From NCBI GenBank assembly GCA_963706755.1, contig CAVPNH010000007.1, positions 124,001 to 188,000 of the forward strand: a DNA stretch of 64,000 bases. Direction: 5' to 3'. Below are positions 43,481-54,400 of the stretch, piece after piece; the stretch's first letter is position 1, and each line of letters opens with the position of its first letter. The notes beneath the pieces are model-generated. The model was not told where the DNA came from and searched no databases. It worked only from the letters and a program-made list of their open reading frames with translations. The translations under genes and the position numbers were made by a program. Source of the DNA: RPQJ01 sp963706755 (GTDB lineage: Bacteria; Pseudomonadota; Gammaproteobacteria; Steroidobacterales; Steroidobacteraceae).

Positions 43481-45885
43481 TCAAGGCTTCCAGACGAGCG
43501 CGAGGTCCTCGACCGTGGTGTCGGCCTTGCGGGGCCGCACGGGCACGGTCTCGATGCGGACGGCATTCGGGTCGAATTCGCCCTCGAGCCGCGCGATCTC
43601 GTCCTCGAGTTCCGCGTTCAGCGCCTCGATCTGCCCGTGGATCGTCTGCTTCGTCGGACTCGGCGGCCGTGACGTCCGCGCGCTCGCCGGCTGGTGCGCC
43701 CGAGGCCGCGGGCCGCGCTCGACACCTTGCCGTAGACGCTGCCGCGCCGCCCGCCGAACAGCGCGCCGAGCAGGCTGCCGCCGATGGACACCGCGGTCGC
43801 GAGCGTCTCGCTCGAGGCCTGGGATTTCTCGCGCTCCACGCGCTGGCCGGCGCGTTCCTCGCGCGCCTGGAGCGTGGCGATCTTCGAGGCGTACTTCCTG
43901 CGCAGTTCGTCCACTGCGGCATCGCGCTTCTCCCGCAGCGCCTGCGCGATGTGGGCGCGAAACTCGCTTTCCGTGCCGCCCGGCGCGGCACTCATCTTGA
44001 GTGCCGGGCACGACATGAGGTTGAGCGAGGCGTTGCGATAGACGTGGTCCTCGAGCGCGTCGGCCCAGGCGCGATGGTTCCGTCGACGAAAGCGCCGACG
44101 GCCGGGACGTCCGCGAAGCCCGCATCGGCGCGCGGCTCGTCGTCAAAGTCCGGGCCGGGTTCGGGGCTGACCTCGGCGGCGGCCCAGTCCGGCCCGTCCT
44201 TGCCGATCGGCGCGACGTAGTACCAGGACTCCCAGGCGTTCATGCCGGCCTTCGCGTCCACGAAATGTGCCCGCGCGCGGGCGCCGATGCGAGGCTCGTA
44301 GGTCACCGGGCCCTTGCCCGCAGGGCGCAGGAACTTCTCCGCGACGCCGGACTGCACGACCGGCCGCGATGACGCGGCGGCTCGGTCGGCCGCCGCGCGT
44401 GCGTCGGGCCCGCCCTTTGCCGCCGCTGTCCGCAGCACCGCTCGTGTCGCAGCCGGCGGCACTCCGTTGCCGCAGGTCTTCGAGCTCTTCCAGCCGCGCG
44501 ATCTCGGCGAGCGTCAGCGGCCCGCGGAGGTACGAGAGCGCCCAGCGCGTGCGGAAGAGCACCGGCGCGTCATCGTGCACGTTGCGCATGAGGAATGCGC
44601 GCTGCGTCAGGCTCGACATCAGCGCCTCGAGGCCGGCGCGGTCCATGCCGCCCGCGGCCTCGGTGCCGAGCAGGCCCTCGATCACGCGGTTCTTGTCGCG
44701 CTCGGTCTGGAGCCGCCCGATGAACCAGGTGCCCGCGTTGCCGAGGCCCTTGTAGTCGAGGTCCACGGGGTTCTGCGTCGCGAGCACCACGCCGAGCCCG
44801 AAGGCGCGCGCCTGCTTCATGAGCGTGAGCAGCGGCAGCTTCGAGGGCGGCATCGCCGACGGCGGGAAGTAGCCGAACACCTCGTCCATGTAGAAGACCG
44901 CGCGCAGGCTGGTCGTGCCCGACTGTCGCCGCATCCAGGCCACGAGCTCGTTCGCGACCAGCGTGACCACGAACATGCGCTCGGCGTCGTTCAGGTGCGC
45001 GATCGAGATGACGGAGATGCGCGGCTTGCCGGCGTCGGTGTAGAGGAGCTTCTGGATGTCGAGGGCGTCGCCCGCGAGCCAGGCCTCGAAGCCGGGCGAC
45101 GCGAGCAGGCCGTTCACGCGCAGCGCCAGTTCCATGCGCTCCTTCGCGGGATAGAAGCTCTCGAGGTCGAACACGCCGACCTTGTCGAACGGCGGCTTCT
45201 GCACCGCCTGGATCACGGCCGCGAGGTCGGGGCTGCGGCCCTTGCGCCAGCTCGCTTCCAATATGGCGGACAACAGGAGGTACTCGCGGCTCTTGATGGG
45301 ATCGGCGTCGACGCCGAGCAGGCCGAGCAGGCCCGCGACCGCGGCGCCGATGCGCTCCTTGAGTGCCGTGGAATCGCCGAGCGTCGTGGCATCGGGCGCA
45401 GCGAACGAGCGGAGGATGGACAGGGGCCGGCCCGACTCCGATCCCGGTGTGTAGATCGTGACCTCGGCGGCGTCGCGCAGCCGCTGGATGCGCGCCCCGT
45501 CCTCGTTCCACTCGGTGAGCCCCTTCTGCCAGGTCGCGGCGGTGGCCGCGGCGTAGTCCCCGACCGACTGGCCCTTGCGCGCGGCCTCGCCCGGGTCCAC
45601 CCAGGGTTGGAAGTCCGCCGGTCGCAGGTCTGGGAACGTCAGCATCAGGTTGCCGATGTCGCCCTTGGGGTCGATGGCGATCGCCGGCACGCCGTCGAGC
45701 GCGGCTTCCTCGAGCAGCGACAGGCAGAGGCCCGTCTTGCCGCTGCCGGTCATGCCGATGCAGACCGCGTGGGTGGTCAGGTCCCGGGAGTCGTAGAGAA
45801 GGTCGGAGCCAGGCTGCCCGGACTTGGGGTCGAGTTCCCGCCCAAGGTAGAAGACGCCGAGTTTCTCGTAGCTGGGAAGGGGCAT
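43481..45885 (-). CDS. HerA-like/DUF853-type ATPase (frameshifted in the 3' third)
   Basis: P-loop ATPase of the FtsK/HerA group, about 800 residues when joined. The N-terminal two thirds are uninterrupted (45885 to about 44480): Walker A GMTGSGKTGL, AIAIDPKGDIGNL, RISVISIAHLNDAERMF, Walker B AVFYMDEVFGYFPP, LLTLMKQARAFGLGVVLATQNPVDLDYKGLGN and RNVHDDAPVLFRTRWALSYLRGPLT. The C-terminal part continues in other frames: DAKAGMNAWESWYYVAPIG, coiled-coil ALREKRDAAVDELRRKYASK and DPNAVRIETVPVRPRKAD. Known relatives translocate DNA or substrates for export; in this family the job is unclear. The first ATG is preceded by a purine-rich site. It is divergent from the cys genes. Confidence 0.8.
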
Positions 45886-45938
45886 GGGAGGAGGGGGTCG
45901 TGATCAGGGGGGTAGGGGTGGGGGTAGTGTAAGGAAGA

Positions 45939-46030
45939 AAGCGGTTAATGATCAGCGGGTAGCGGTTAGTAAGAGGCTGGAGCGTCTGACGACGGCGACC
46001 TTCCTACTAACCGCTGATCATTAACCGCTT
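45939..46030. repeat. Imperfect inverted repeat of AGCGGTTA-type motif
   Basis: Arms 45939-45958 and 46011-46030 are exact complements over 20 bases (AAGCGGTTAATGATCAGCGG), and 45966-45971 pairs with 46005-46010. It lies in the divergent region between the ATPase and cysA. It shares AGCGG(T/A)TA words with 6616-6636, where GCGGATA is tandemly repeated; 56945-56970 has a similar word. A mobile or decayed repeat family is likely; a regulatory role is possible but unproven. Confidence 0.5.
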
Positions 46031-46104
46031 TCCTCTCGCCCCCTGTCCCCGGCGCCCCGACTTCCCATAGCATGGTGGTCCCAGACCGGCCTGCCGGGAG
46101 TTCC

Positions 46105-47901
46105 ATGTCCATCGTCCTCGACCAGGTGACCAAGCGATACCAGGGGTCGCCGGTTGTGAACGACGTATCGCTGGACGTCGGGCGAGGGCGAATTCCTGGT
46201 GCTGCTGGGGCCGAGCGGCAGCGGCAAGAGCACGCTCCTGCGCGCCATCGCCGGCCTCACCGAGGTCGACCACGGCACGATCTCGCTCCACGGGCGCGAC
46301 GTCACGCACGTGTCGGCGCGCGAGCGCCAGGTCGGTTTCGTGTTCCAGCACTACGCGCTCTTCCGGCACATGAGCGTGGCGGACAACATCGAGTTCGCGC
46401 TGCGGGTCCGCCACGTGAAGGCTTCCGAGCGTCGGGCGCGTCGCAGGGAACTGCTGAGGCTCGTCGCGCTCGAGGGCATGGACGACCGGCTGCCGACCCA
46501 GCTCTCGGGCGGCCAGCAGCAGCGCATCGCCGTGGCGCGCGCGCTGGCGCACCGGCCGAAGGTGCTGCTGATGGACGAGCCCTTCGGCGCGCTGGACGCC
46601 AAGATCCGCGAGGAACTCCGCCGCACTATCCGCGAAGTTCAGCGCGAACTGCGCATGACCACCATTCTCGTCACTCACGACCAGGAGGAGGCCTTCGCGC
46701 TCGCCGACCGCATCGGCGTCATGAACCAGGGGCGCCTGCTCGAGTGCGGCCGCCCCGACGACCTGTACATGCGTCCGGCCGACGCGCTTCGTGGCCACTT
46801 TCCTCGGTGCGGCCAACCTGCTGCTCGGCTATCCGACGCCGCAGGGCGTGCGGTTCACTTTGCCGGCGGCCGAGGCCGCCGGTGCCGGCTCGCCGGTCGA
46901 GCCGCCGCGGGAAGTGGTGGCGATACTCCGGCCGGAGGAAGTGGAACTCGCGGCGGGCGAGGAGCGCATCGAGGCGAGCTACGTCGGGCACGGGCACGTC
47001 GAGGACGTGCTCTTCGGCGGCGCGGTCGAGAAGCTTCGCGTGCGCATGCCGGTGCACGGGCCGGTCGCCGCCTCGCCCGGGCGCGACCCCGGGGAGGACG
47101 AGTTCGGCTCGCTGCTCGAGGTCTCGCGCACTATCCCGGAGCAGCGCGAGTTCCCGGTGGCGCCGGGCCAGCGGGTCGCCGTCGGTGCGCGACGCATTCA
47201 CGTGCTGCCGACGCCGGTCTCGAGCTTCACCATCGTCGCGGCGGATGAAGCGGCCGCCCAGCGCCTGCGGGAATCGGCCCTGCTCGCGACGCTCGCGAGC
47301 CGCATGCACACCCGCGTCTCGGTCATCTTCGTGCCGAGGCCGTGGAGCGAGGCCCACGAGCGGCGCGAACTGCGCCGTGCCCCGCCCGGGATGCCGGTGA
47401 TCGAGGCGGGTCCGGGCAGCGCCGCCGCGGCCGAGTGGCTGTTGCGTCACGGCGCGCTCCAGCTGCTTTGCATGCCGCCAGGGCAGTCGCTGCCGCGCCG
47501 GGTCGTGATCCAGCCGTCGGGCGAAGACGTGCGCGACGCAACCATGGCGGTGGCGGCGAGCCTGCTGCGCCATGTGCCGGCCGAGGCGACGCTCTTCGGC
47601 TCACAGCCGCTCGAGTCGCCGGGGGCCGAACGCGGCGGGCTACCTGCAGCTCCTCACGGACCTGCGACACGCGGCGCTCGGCCAGTCGGCCAGCAGCGTC
47701 AGGCCCGAGGTAGTCACGGGCGACGTCGAGTCGCAGCTCCTGCACCAGCTCGACGCCCTGCCCGACACCATGCTCGTGCTCGGCATGTCGGCCGCGGACG
47801 ACCTCGGGCGCGAGCGGCTCGCCCGCTTCCTCGAAGGGCCGGTCGCGCGCCCGGTGCTGATCGTCCGCCCGTTCGACGTGCACGCCGTGGCGGGCCACTG
47901 A
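46105..47901 (+). CDS. cysA: Sulfate/thiosulfate ABC transporter ATPase CysA with a C-terminal USP-like domain (three frameshifts)
   Basis: ATP-binding subunit. MSIVLDQVTKRYQGSPVVND opens at 46105 after GGGAG. Walker A GPSGSGKSTLLRAIAG, HYALFRHMSV (Q-loop region), LSGGQQQRIAVARALA (signature), LLMDEPFGALDA (Walker B). Regulatory TOBE-like part follows from about residue 235. From about residue 375 the sequence turns to a universal-stress-protein-like fold (SSFTIVAADEAAAQRLRESA, LLCMPPGQSL, DTMLVLGMSAADDLGRERLA, VLIVRPFD). Single extra bases near 46188, 46790 and 47626 break the frame; each removal restores conserved sequence (SLDVGEGEFLVLLG, PADAFVATFLGAANLL, GYLQLLTDLRHAAL). About 598 residues. 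Confidence 0.85.
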
Positions 47902-47902
47902 A

Positions 47903-48748
47903 ATGGCGCGGTCCCGCTTCCGCCAGCCGAGCATCCTGCCGGGCTTCGGGCTGACCCTCGGCTTCACCACGTTTTTCCTGAGCGTGCTGGTGCTGCTGCC
48001 GCTCGCGGCCCTGGTGCTGCGCGGCCGGCTCGCTCTCGCTGCCCCAGTTCATGGATGTGCTGCTCGATCCGACGGTCCGTCGCGTCCTATCGCCTGAGCT
48101 TCGGCGCGGCGCTGCTCGCCGGCGGCGTCAACGCGGTGTTCGGGTTCATCGTGGCCTGGACGCTGGTGCGCTACGACTTCCCGGGCCGGCGGCTGGTCGA
48201 CGCGATGATCGACCTGCCGTTCGCGCTGCCGACCGCCGTCTCGGGCATCGCGCTCGCCGCGGTCTTCGCGCCGACCGGCTGGCTGGGCGCAGAAGCTCGC
48301 GACGACCGGCGTTCAGGTGGCCTACACCTGGGTCGGCGTGGTGGTGGCGCTCACCCTCATCGGCCTGCCGTTCGTGGTGCGCTCGGTGCAGCCCGCGCTC
48401 ATCGAGGTACAGCGCGAACTCGAGGATGCCGCCGAGACGCTGGGTGCGCGGCCCTGGCAGACCTTCCATCGCATCATCCTGCCGGCGGTGCTGCCGGCGC
48501 TCGTCACCGGGTTCACGATGGCGTTCGCGCGCGGCCTCGGCGAGTACGGCTCGGTGGTGTTCATCTCCGGCAACCTGCCGCTCAAGACCGAGATCACGCC
48601 GCTGCTGATCGTCATCAAGCTCGAGCAGTTCGACTACGACGGCGCCGCTGCGCTCGGCTTCATCATGCTGGTGACGTCGTTCCTGATGCTGTTCGCGATC
48701 AACGTCGTGCAGGGCTGGGGCGCGGCGCCGGCAGGTCGCCGCGAGTAA
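47903..48748 (+). CDS. cysT: Sulfate ABC transporter permease CysT/CysU (frameshifted)
   Basis: Inner-membrane permease of the CysTWA uptake system. Begins MARSRFRQPSILPGFGLTL 1 base after cysA. After removing extra bases near 48025, 48080 and 48289 it reads SLPQFMDVLLDPTVVASYRL, FGFIVAWTLVRYDFPGRR, DLPFALPTAVSGIALA and EDAAETLGARPWQTFHRII (the EAA loop that contacts CysA), then FARGLGEYGSVVFISGN, a CysT hallmark. The last third is uninterrupted to TAA at 48748. cysW starts 4 bases later. Confidence 0.87.
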
Positions 48749-48751
48749 CTG

Positions 48752-49608
48752 ATGGCCGGCGCGGCGCCCATGGTCGAGGAACGGCGCGTTTCGCTCGTGC
48801 GTCGCGCGGGCCGCGGCGTGCTGATCGCGATCGCGATCCTGTTCCTCGGCGCTGCTGCTCATCGCGCCGCTCGGCGCAGTGCTGGCTCAGGCACTGGCAA
48901 AGGGCTTCGGCGCCTACCTGCACGCGTTCGCGGACGAGGACACGCGCAGCGCGATCCGCCTCACGCTGCTCACGGCGGCCATCGTCGTGCCCGGTGAACA
49001 CGGTGTTCGGCGTCTGCGCGGCCTGGGCGATCGCGAAGTTCGAGTTCCGGGGCAAGAGCCTGCTCGATCACGCTCATCGACCTGCCATTCGCCGTCTCGC
49101 CGGTGATCGCCGGCCTGGTGCTGGTGCTGGTCTTCGGCGTGCAGGGCTGGTTCGGGGCCTGGCTGCGTGGAGCGCGACTACTCGATCATCTTCGCGCTGC
49201 CGGGCATCGTGCTCGCGACCATGTTCGTGACATTTCCCTACGTCGCGCGCGAGCTGATCCCGCTCATGCAGCAGCAGGGCAGCGAGGAGGAGGAGGCCGC
49301 GATCACGCTCGGCGCCGGCGCGTGGACCACATTCCTGCGCATCACGCTGCCGAAGATCCAGTGGGCGCCTGCTCTACGGCGTGATCCTCTGCAACGCGCG
49401 AGCCATGGGCGAGTTCGGCGCGGTGTCGGTGGTCTCGGGCCACATCCGTGGCTACACGACGACCATGCCGCTCGACGTGGAGATCCTCTACAACGAGTAC
49501 GACTTCGTCGCTGCCTTCGCGGTCGCCTCGCTGCTTGCGTTGCTCGCGCTCGTCACGCTGGCGCTGAAGAACCTCGTGGAGTGGCGTGCGGACCGCCGGA
49601 CGGGCTAA
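48752..49608 (+). CDS. cysW: Sulfate ABC transporter permease CysW (frameshifted)
   Basis: Second permease. ATG at 48752. With the extra bases near 48849, 48993, 49066, 49167 and 49368 removed the product reads IRLTLLTAAIVVPVNTVFG, AAWAIAKFEFRGKSLL, DLPFAVSPVIAGLVLVLVFG, AITLGAGAWTTFLRITLPK (EAA loop) and ARAMGEFGAVSVVSGHIRG, the CysW signature. About 285 residues. TAA ends at 49608; a sensor kinase gene follows at once. Confidence 0.87.
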
Positions 49609-49621
49609 GCGGAGTCACGAG

Positions 49622-51793
49622 TTGCTGCAGGATCGGCTGTTGCTGAAGGATCGGTTCGATAGCGTGCGCCGGCTCGCCTCCGGGCCCAATTCGCTGCAGG
49701 GCTCGCTCGCTCTCACCGTCGCGGGGCTCCTGCTCGTTGCGATCCTGGTGCTGGCTTTCAGCGCAGTCGGGCTGCTCCGGAAGCAGGCCGAGCAGCAGGC
49801 CCTGGTGCGCACCCAGCTCGCGGGCGTCGCCGCCCGCGAGGAGCTGCGACGCGTCGAGGAGGATGCGCCAGACCTCGGCGCGATTGCTCGCGGCGCGACC
49901 CGACGCTGGTGCGGCTGCTGTGCGCGATGGCAACCAGGAGCAGCTCGGAGCTCTTCCTCCGACGCTACTGCGAGCACCGCCGGCCTGAGCGCCTGCGCCG
50001 TGACTCGCCGAGCGCCGTCCGTGGTGCTGGCGTCGACGCGGCCGGGCGCTGCGACTGGGCCGCGCTGCTCGAACGCGGTATCGGAGCAGGGCGAGCACTT
50101 CATGTTCGCGCCTCCGGAGGTCGCGCGCGGGCTGATCGGCGCGACGGCCCAGGTTCCGAATCTCGTCGAGACGCGGGTCGTCGTGCTGCAGCTTCCTCGA
50201 CGACCGGCTGGCGGCAAAGCTGACCGAGCGCCGCCGGCTATCGAGGTCCGGCTGCGTGCGCCTGTCGAAATGGCTGGACGGCGTGGACCCGGCGCTCAAG
50301 TCCGTGCACTCGACGGCACTCACGACGGGCGCGCCCGCCGCCGAGCGCATTGACGCGCGGGCGTGTTCGCCTCGAGCACGCCGGTCGGTCGCTTCCACGG
50401 GCGAGGGCGTCGGGCTGATCGAGTCGCGCCTGCCGATTGCCGGGGTGGACGCGACCGTGGATGCGATTCGTGAAACGCCTGGCCTGGACTCGCGCTCGTC
50501 CTCGGCATCGCTGGCGGCGCTCGCGGCGTGGCTCCTGGCGCGTCGCATCGTCCGGCCCGCTGGAGCTGCTCGCGTCGGCGGCGAAGCGCCTCGGGCGCGG
50601 CGATATCTCCACGTCCATCCCGCGAGGCCGGCGGGCCAGAGACGGCCGCGCTCGGGCGGACCATGGAAGACATGCGGCGCAACCTGGTCGAGACCACCGC
50701 GACGCTGCGACGGCGGGAGGCCGAGGCGCAGGCGGTGCTGCAGCGGCATCGTCGAGGGGGTGTTCGCGGTGGACGGCGACCGCGTCGTGCGCTACCTGAA
50801 TCCGCAGGCCGAGCGCATGGCTCGGCGTCGACCGCGTCCGAGGCGCTCGGCCGGTTCTGCGGCGACGTGCTGCAGCCCTGCGTCGGCAAGGACGGCCGTG
50901 CGGCCCTGCGAGACCGCACTGCCCGATCCTGGCACGCGCGCGGCCGCGGCCAGGCGCAGGCGACCGAGTGTCATGGTACGGCCGGACGGCTCGAAGCGCA
51001 CCGTCATCATCACCAGCGCGCGGCATGGTCGACGGCCTGCAGGTGCAGGTGATGCGCGACGAGACCGACGCTCGAGGCGGCGCGCCGGGCGCGCGACTCG
51101 ATCCTGGCCAACATCTCGCACGAGTTCCGCACGCCGCTCGCGGCGCAACTGGCGTCGATCGAGCTGCTGCGAGGACGACCTGCCACGAACTGCCGCGCGA
51201 GCAGCTCGGCGAGCTGGTCGGCTACCCTGAAGCGCGGCACGCTGCGCCTGACGCGGCTGATCGACAACCTGCTCGAGAGCGTGCGCATCGAGTCCGGGCC
51301 AGCTCGGCATCCGCCGCCAGCCGGTCGCCCTCGAGCGACGTCGTCGACGAGGCGCGGCGAGCTGGTCGAGGGCCTGCTGCTCGCAGCGCGCGCCAGGCGC
51401 TGCGAGGTCGCGCTGCCGGAGGACCTGCCCGACGGTCGACGGTGACGCGCCGCGGCTGACGCAGGTGTTCGTGAATCTGCTGGCGAACGCCAACAAGTTC
51501 GGCCCCGGAGGGCAGCGCCGATCCGCATCGGCGGCGCGGCGCGCCGGCGCCGAGGTCGGGCTCTGGGTCGAGGACGAGGGCCCCGGCGTGGCCGATCCGG
51601 AGCGAGCGGTTCGATCTTCGAGCGCTTCTACCGCGCGGCCGAGCAGCGAGCCGGAGCCGCGCGGCCTCGGCCTCGGGCTGTGGATCGTGAAGTCGATCGT
51701 CGAGCGGCACGGCGGCGACGTCGCGGCCGCGCGCACTGCGGCGGGCCGCACGCGCTTCGCGTCACGCTGCCCGTTGCGGGAGCCGGCGCATGA
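49622..51793 (+). CDS. Sensor histidine kinase, heavily frameshifted
   Basis: Membrane-bound two-component sensor with about 720 residues implied. A TTG at 49622 (LLQDRLLLKDRF) follows GGAG by 8 bases. TM1 is AGLLLVAILVLAFSAVGLL. Then a periplasmic part, TM2 near ALAAWLLARRIV, HAMP (LELLASAAKRLGRGDIS), a PAS-like segment (GVFAVDGDRVVRYLNPQAERM) and H-box ISHEFRTPLAAQLASIELLR. N-box QVFVNLLANANKFGPGG, G1 WVEDEGPGVAD and G2 RGLGLGLWIVKSIVERHGGD are seen in different frames. Many single-base insertions break it. Its TGA overlaps the response-regulator ATG (ATGA). The signal is unknown; placement suggests sulfur supply. Confidence 0.75.
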
Positions 51794-52465
51794 AGATCCT
51801 CGTCGTCGACGACGATCCCGACCTGCTCGCGCTGGTCGCCTTTGCGCTGCACGCAGGCCGGCTACCTGGTGGTGAAGGCGTCCGACGCGCCGTACGGCTC
51901 TGCAGCGTCTTCGCGGCGGAGGCGCCGGACCTCGCGATCCTCGACATCAACCTGCCCGGTCGGCAGCGGCTTCGACGTCTGCGAGGCGATCCGCGAGCAG
52001 TCGCAGCATCCCGGTGATGATGCTGACCGTGCGCGGCGAGGAAGAGGACCTGGTGCGGGCGCTCGACCTCGGCGCCGACGACTACCTGACCAAGCCGTTC
52101 AGCCCGCGCACGCTGCTCGCGCGCGTCAAGGCGCTGCTGCGCCGCGCGGGCCTCGAGGCAGGCGGCGCCGATGACGGCCGGGCCGCTCGTGCTCGACCTC
52201 GAGGCGCACCACGCTGCGGGTCGGCGACGCGGCGACCGGTGCGGCTGACCAAGCTCGAGACGCGGCTGCATGCAGATCCTGCTCGCGAACGCGGGCAACG
52301 TCGTCAGCACCGAGCGGCTGCTGACCCACGTCTGGGGCCGGCGCGGCAGCGGCGACCGCCAGCTCCTGAAGCAGCTGGTGCACCGGCTGCGGCAGAAGAT
52401 CGAAGCGGATCCCGGCCGCGCCGCGCTACCTGCAGACCGAGTCGGGCGCAGGGCTGACAGGATAG
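51790..52465 (+). CDS. OmpR/PhoB-type response regulator (frameshifted)
   Basis: DNA-binding regulator of the pair. MKILVVDDDPDLLALVAFAL supplies the acidic pocket, AILDINLPG the phosphoacceptor Asp, LTVRGEEEDLVRALDLGADD and YLTKPFSPRTLLARV the Lys. The winged helix reads LTKLETRLMQILLANAGNVV, TERLLTHVWGRRGSGDRQ and LKQLVHRLRQKIEADP. To reach this I remove one base near each of 51850, 51893, 51906, 51961, 52004, 52170, 52210, 52238 and 52269, nine single insertions in 420 bases. The exact stop is uncertain (TAG near 52465). Confidence 0.8.
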
Positions 52466-52497
52466 CGGTTACGTCAGCTGGGACACCGCTTCCTCGC

Positions 52498-54361
52498 TCA
52501 CCGGTAGCCGCGCGCCTGCAGCGGAAGAGGTGCGCGTAGTGGCCGCCAAGGCGCATCAGTTCCTCGTGATTGCCTGTTCGAGGATTCGCCGCCCTGGATC
52601 ACGAGGATCTGGTCGGCCATGCGCACCGTGGAGAACCGGTGCGAGATCAGGATCACCATGCGCTCGCGCGCGAGATCGCGGAACTGCTCGAAGACCGCGC
52701 CTCGGCGCGCGCGTCCATGGCGGCGGTCGGTTCATCGAGCACGAGGATGTCGGCGCCCTCGCGCATGAAGGCGCGGGCCAGGGCGATCTTCTGCCACTGG
52801 CCGCCCGAGAGCTCGCGGCCGTCCTGGAACCACTTGCCGAGCTGGGTATGGTATCCGCCCGGAAGTTCCTCGACGAAGGGCGTGGCCATGGCGAGGTCGG
52901 CGGCGTCGCGCCAGCGCGCCTCGTCCTCGAAGTGCGCGACGTCGCCGGCGCCGATGTTCTCGCCGACCTTGAGCTGGTAGCGCGCGAAGTCCTGGAAGAT
53001 CACGCCGACGCGGCGGCGGAGCGCGGCCGGGTTCCACTCCGCGAGGTCGAGCCCGTCGAGCATGATGCGGCCCGAGGCGGGCACGTACAGGCGTGTGAGC
53101 AGCTTGATGATGGTGGTCTTGCCCGAGCCGTTTTCGCCCACCAGCGCGAGACTCTGCCCGGGCGCAGGTGGAAGGTGACGTCGCGGACCGCGGGCTCCGT
53201 GGCATCTGGATAAGTGAAGCTCACGTCCTCGAAGCGCACGCCGTCGCCGGGCTGGGTCCCTCGGTGGCGTGCCCGCGGGCTTGTCGACCGGGGTGTCGAG
53301 GTAGTCGTAGAGCGTCGAGAGGTAGAGATTGTCCTCGTACATCCCGCCGATGGCCGCGAGGCCGCCGACACCGCCGCCTGGCCCTGCCGGAAGAGCAGCA
53401 CGTACATGGTCATCTCGCCCAGCGTGATGCGGCCGCGCACGGCGCTCACCGCGACCCAGGCGTAGGCGCCGTAGAACGCCGCCGTGCCGACGAGGCCGAG
53501 GAAGAATCCCCAGGTGTCGCGGCGGATGGTGAGCGCGCGGTCCTCGGCGAACACCTTCTGGAATATCGATCGGTACCGCGCGAGCAGCAGCGGGCCGAGG
53601 CCGAAGAGCTTCACTTCCTTGGCGTGGTCTTCGCGCGCGAGCACCGTCTCGAGGTACATCTGCATGCGCGTCTCGGGCGAGCGCCAGCGGAACAGCCGGA
53701 ACGCGTCGCCGGAGAACTTCGCTTCCGCGACGAAGGAGGGCAGCCCCGCAAGCAGCAGCACCGCCACGGCCCACGGCGAGAACTGCGCGAGCAGGGTGCC
53801 GAAGCTCGCGAGCGCGATGGCGTTCTGCACCAGCCCGAAGCTGCGCATCACGAGCGAGAGCGGCCGGCTCGAGGCCTCGCGCCTCGCGCGCGTCAGCTTG
53901 TCGTAGAACTCGGAGTCCTCGAAGTGCCGCAGCTCGAGCGTGAGCGCCTTCTCGAGGATCATCTCGTTGACGCGCTGGCCCAGCTGGGCGCGCAGCAGCG
54001 ACTGGCAGGTGGAGAGGCCGCGCTGCACGGCAGCGAGCGCCGCGACCAGCGCGCCCTCGAGCGCGACCCAGGTCAGCACGGTGGAAAGACCGGCGGCGAC
54101 GCCGCCGGCCTGCGCGGCGATGGCGGCGACCACGGCATCCACGATCCGCGCGCCGACCCAGGCGATGCCCGCCGGCAGCACGCCGGCGGTGATCGTGAGG
54201 AGCGCGAGCGCGATCGTCAGTGGCCGGCTCGTGCGCCAGACGAGCTCGAGCGCGTGGCGCGTGTAGCGGAACACGTCCGGGAGTGCGCGCAGCGTGCCGT
54301 GCCCGCGATTCGAGCCGGGGCCCGGCGCGCTCGATGGGTTCAATCTGCGGCCCGCGAACAC
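52498..54361 (-). CDS. ABC exporter, fused membrane and ATPase domains (frameshifted)
   Basis: Type I exporter half-transporter of about 600 residues. N-terminal six-helix domain (TIALALLTITAGVLPAGIAWV, YDKLTRARREASSRPLSLVM, WAVAVLLLAGLPSFVAEAKF, REDHAKEVKLFGLG, YGAYAWVAVSAVRGRITLGE). ATPase: ALVGENGSGKTTIIKLLTRL (Walker A), VIFQDFARYQLKVGENIG (Q-loop), ELSGGQWQKIALARAFM (signature), ILVLDEPTAAMDARAEA (Walker B) and LISHRFSTVRMADQILV. Breaks near 53380, 53265, 53160 and 52700-52500. It resembles lipid/peptide exporters of the MsbA/LanT kind; substrate unknown. Convergent with the response regulator gene, 33 bases apart. Confidence 0.82.
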
Positions 54362-54400
54362 GGGCGAGGCCAGGTGCGGGCGGCGACGCGAGTGGCGGGG

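Noticed and set aside
49622..52465. Kinase/regulator region as decayed pseudogenes
   Set aside because: All conserved boxes remain and only single extra bases break them, the same as in neighbouring transporter genes, so sequence error is the simpler explanation.
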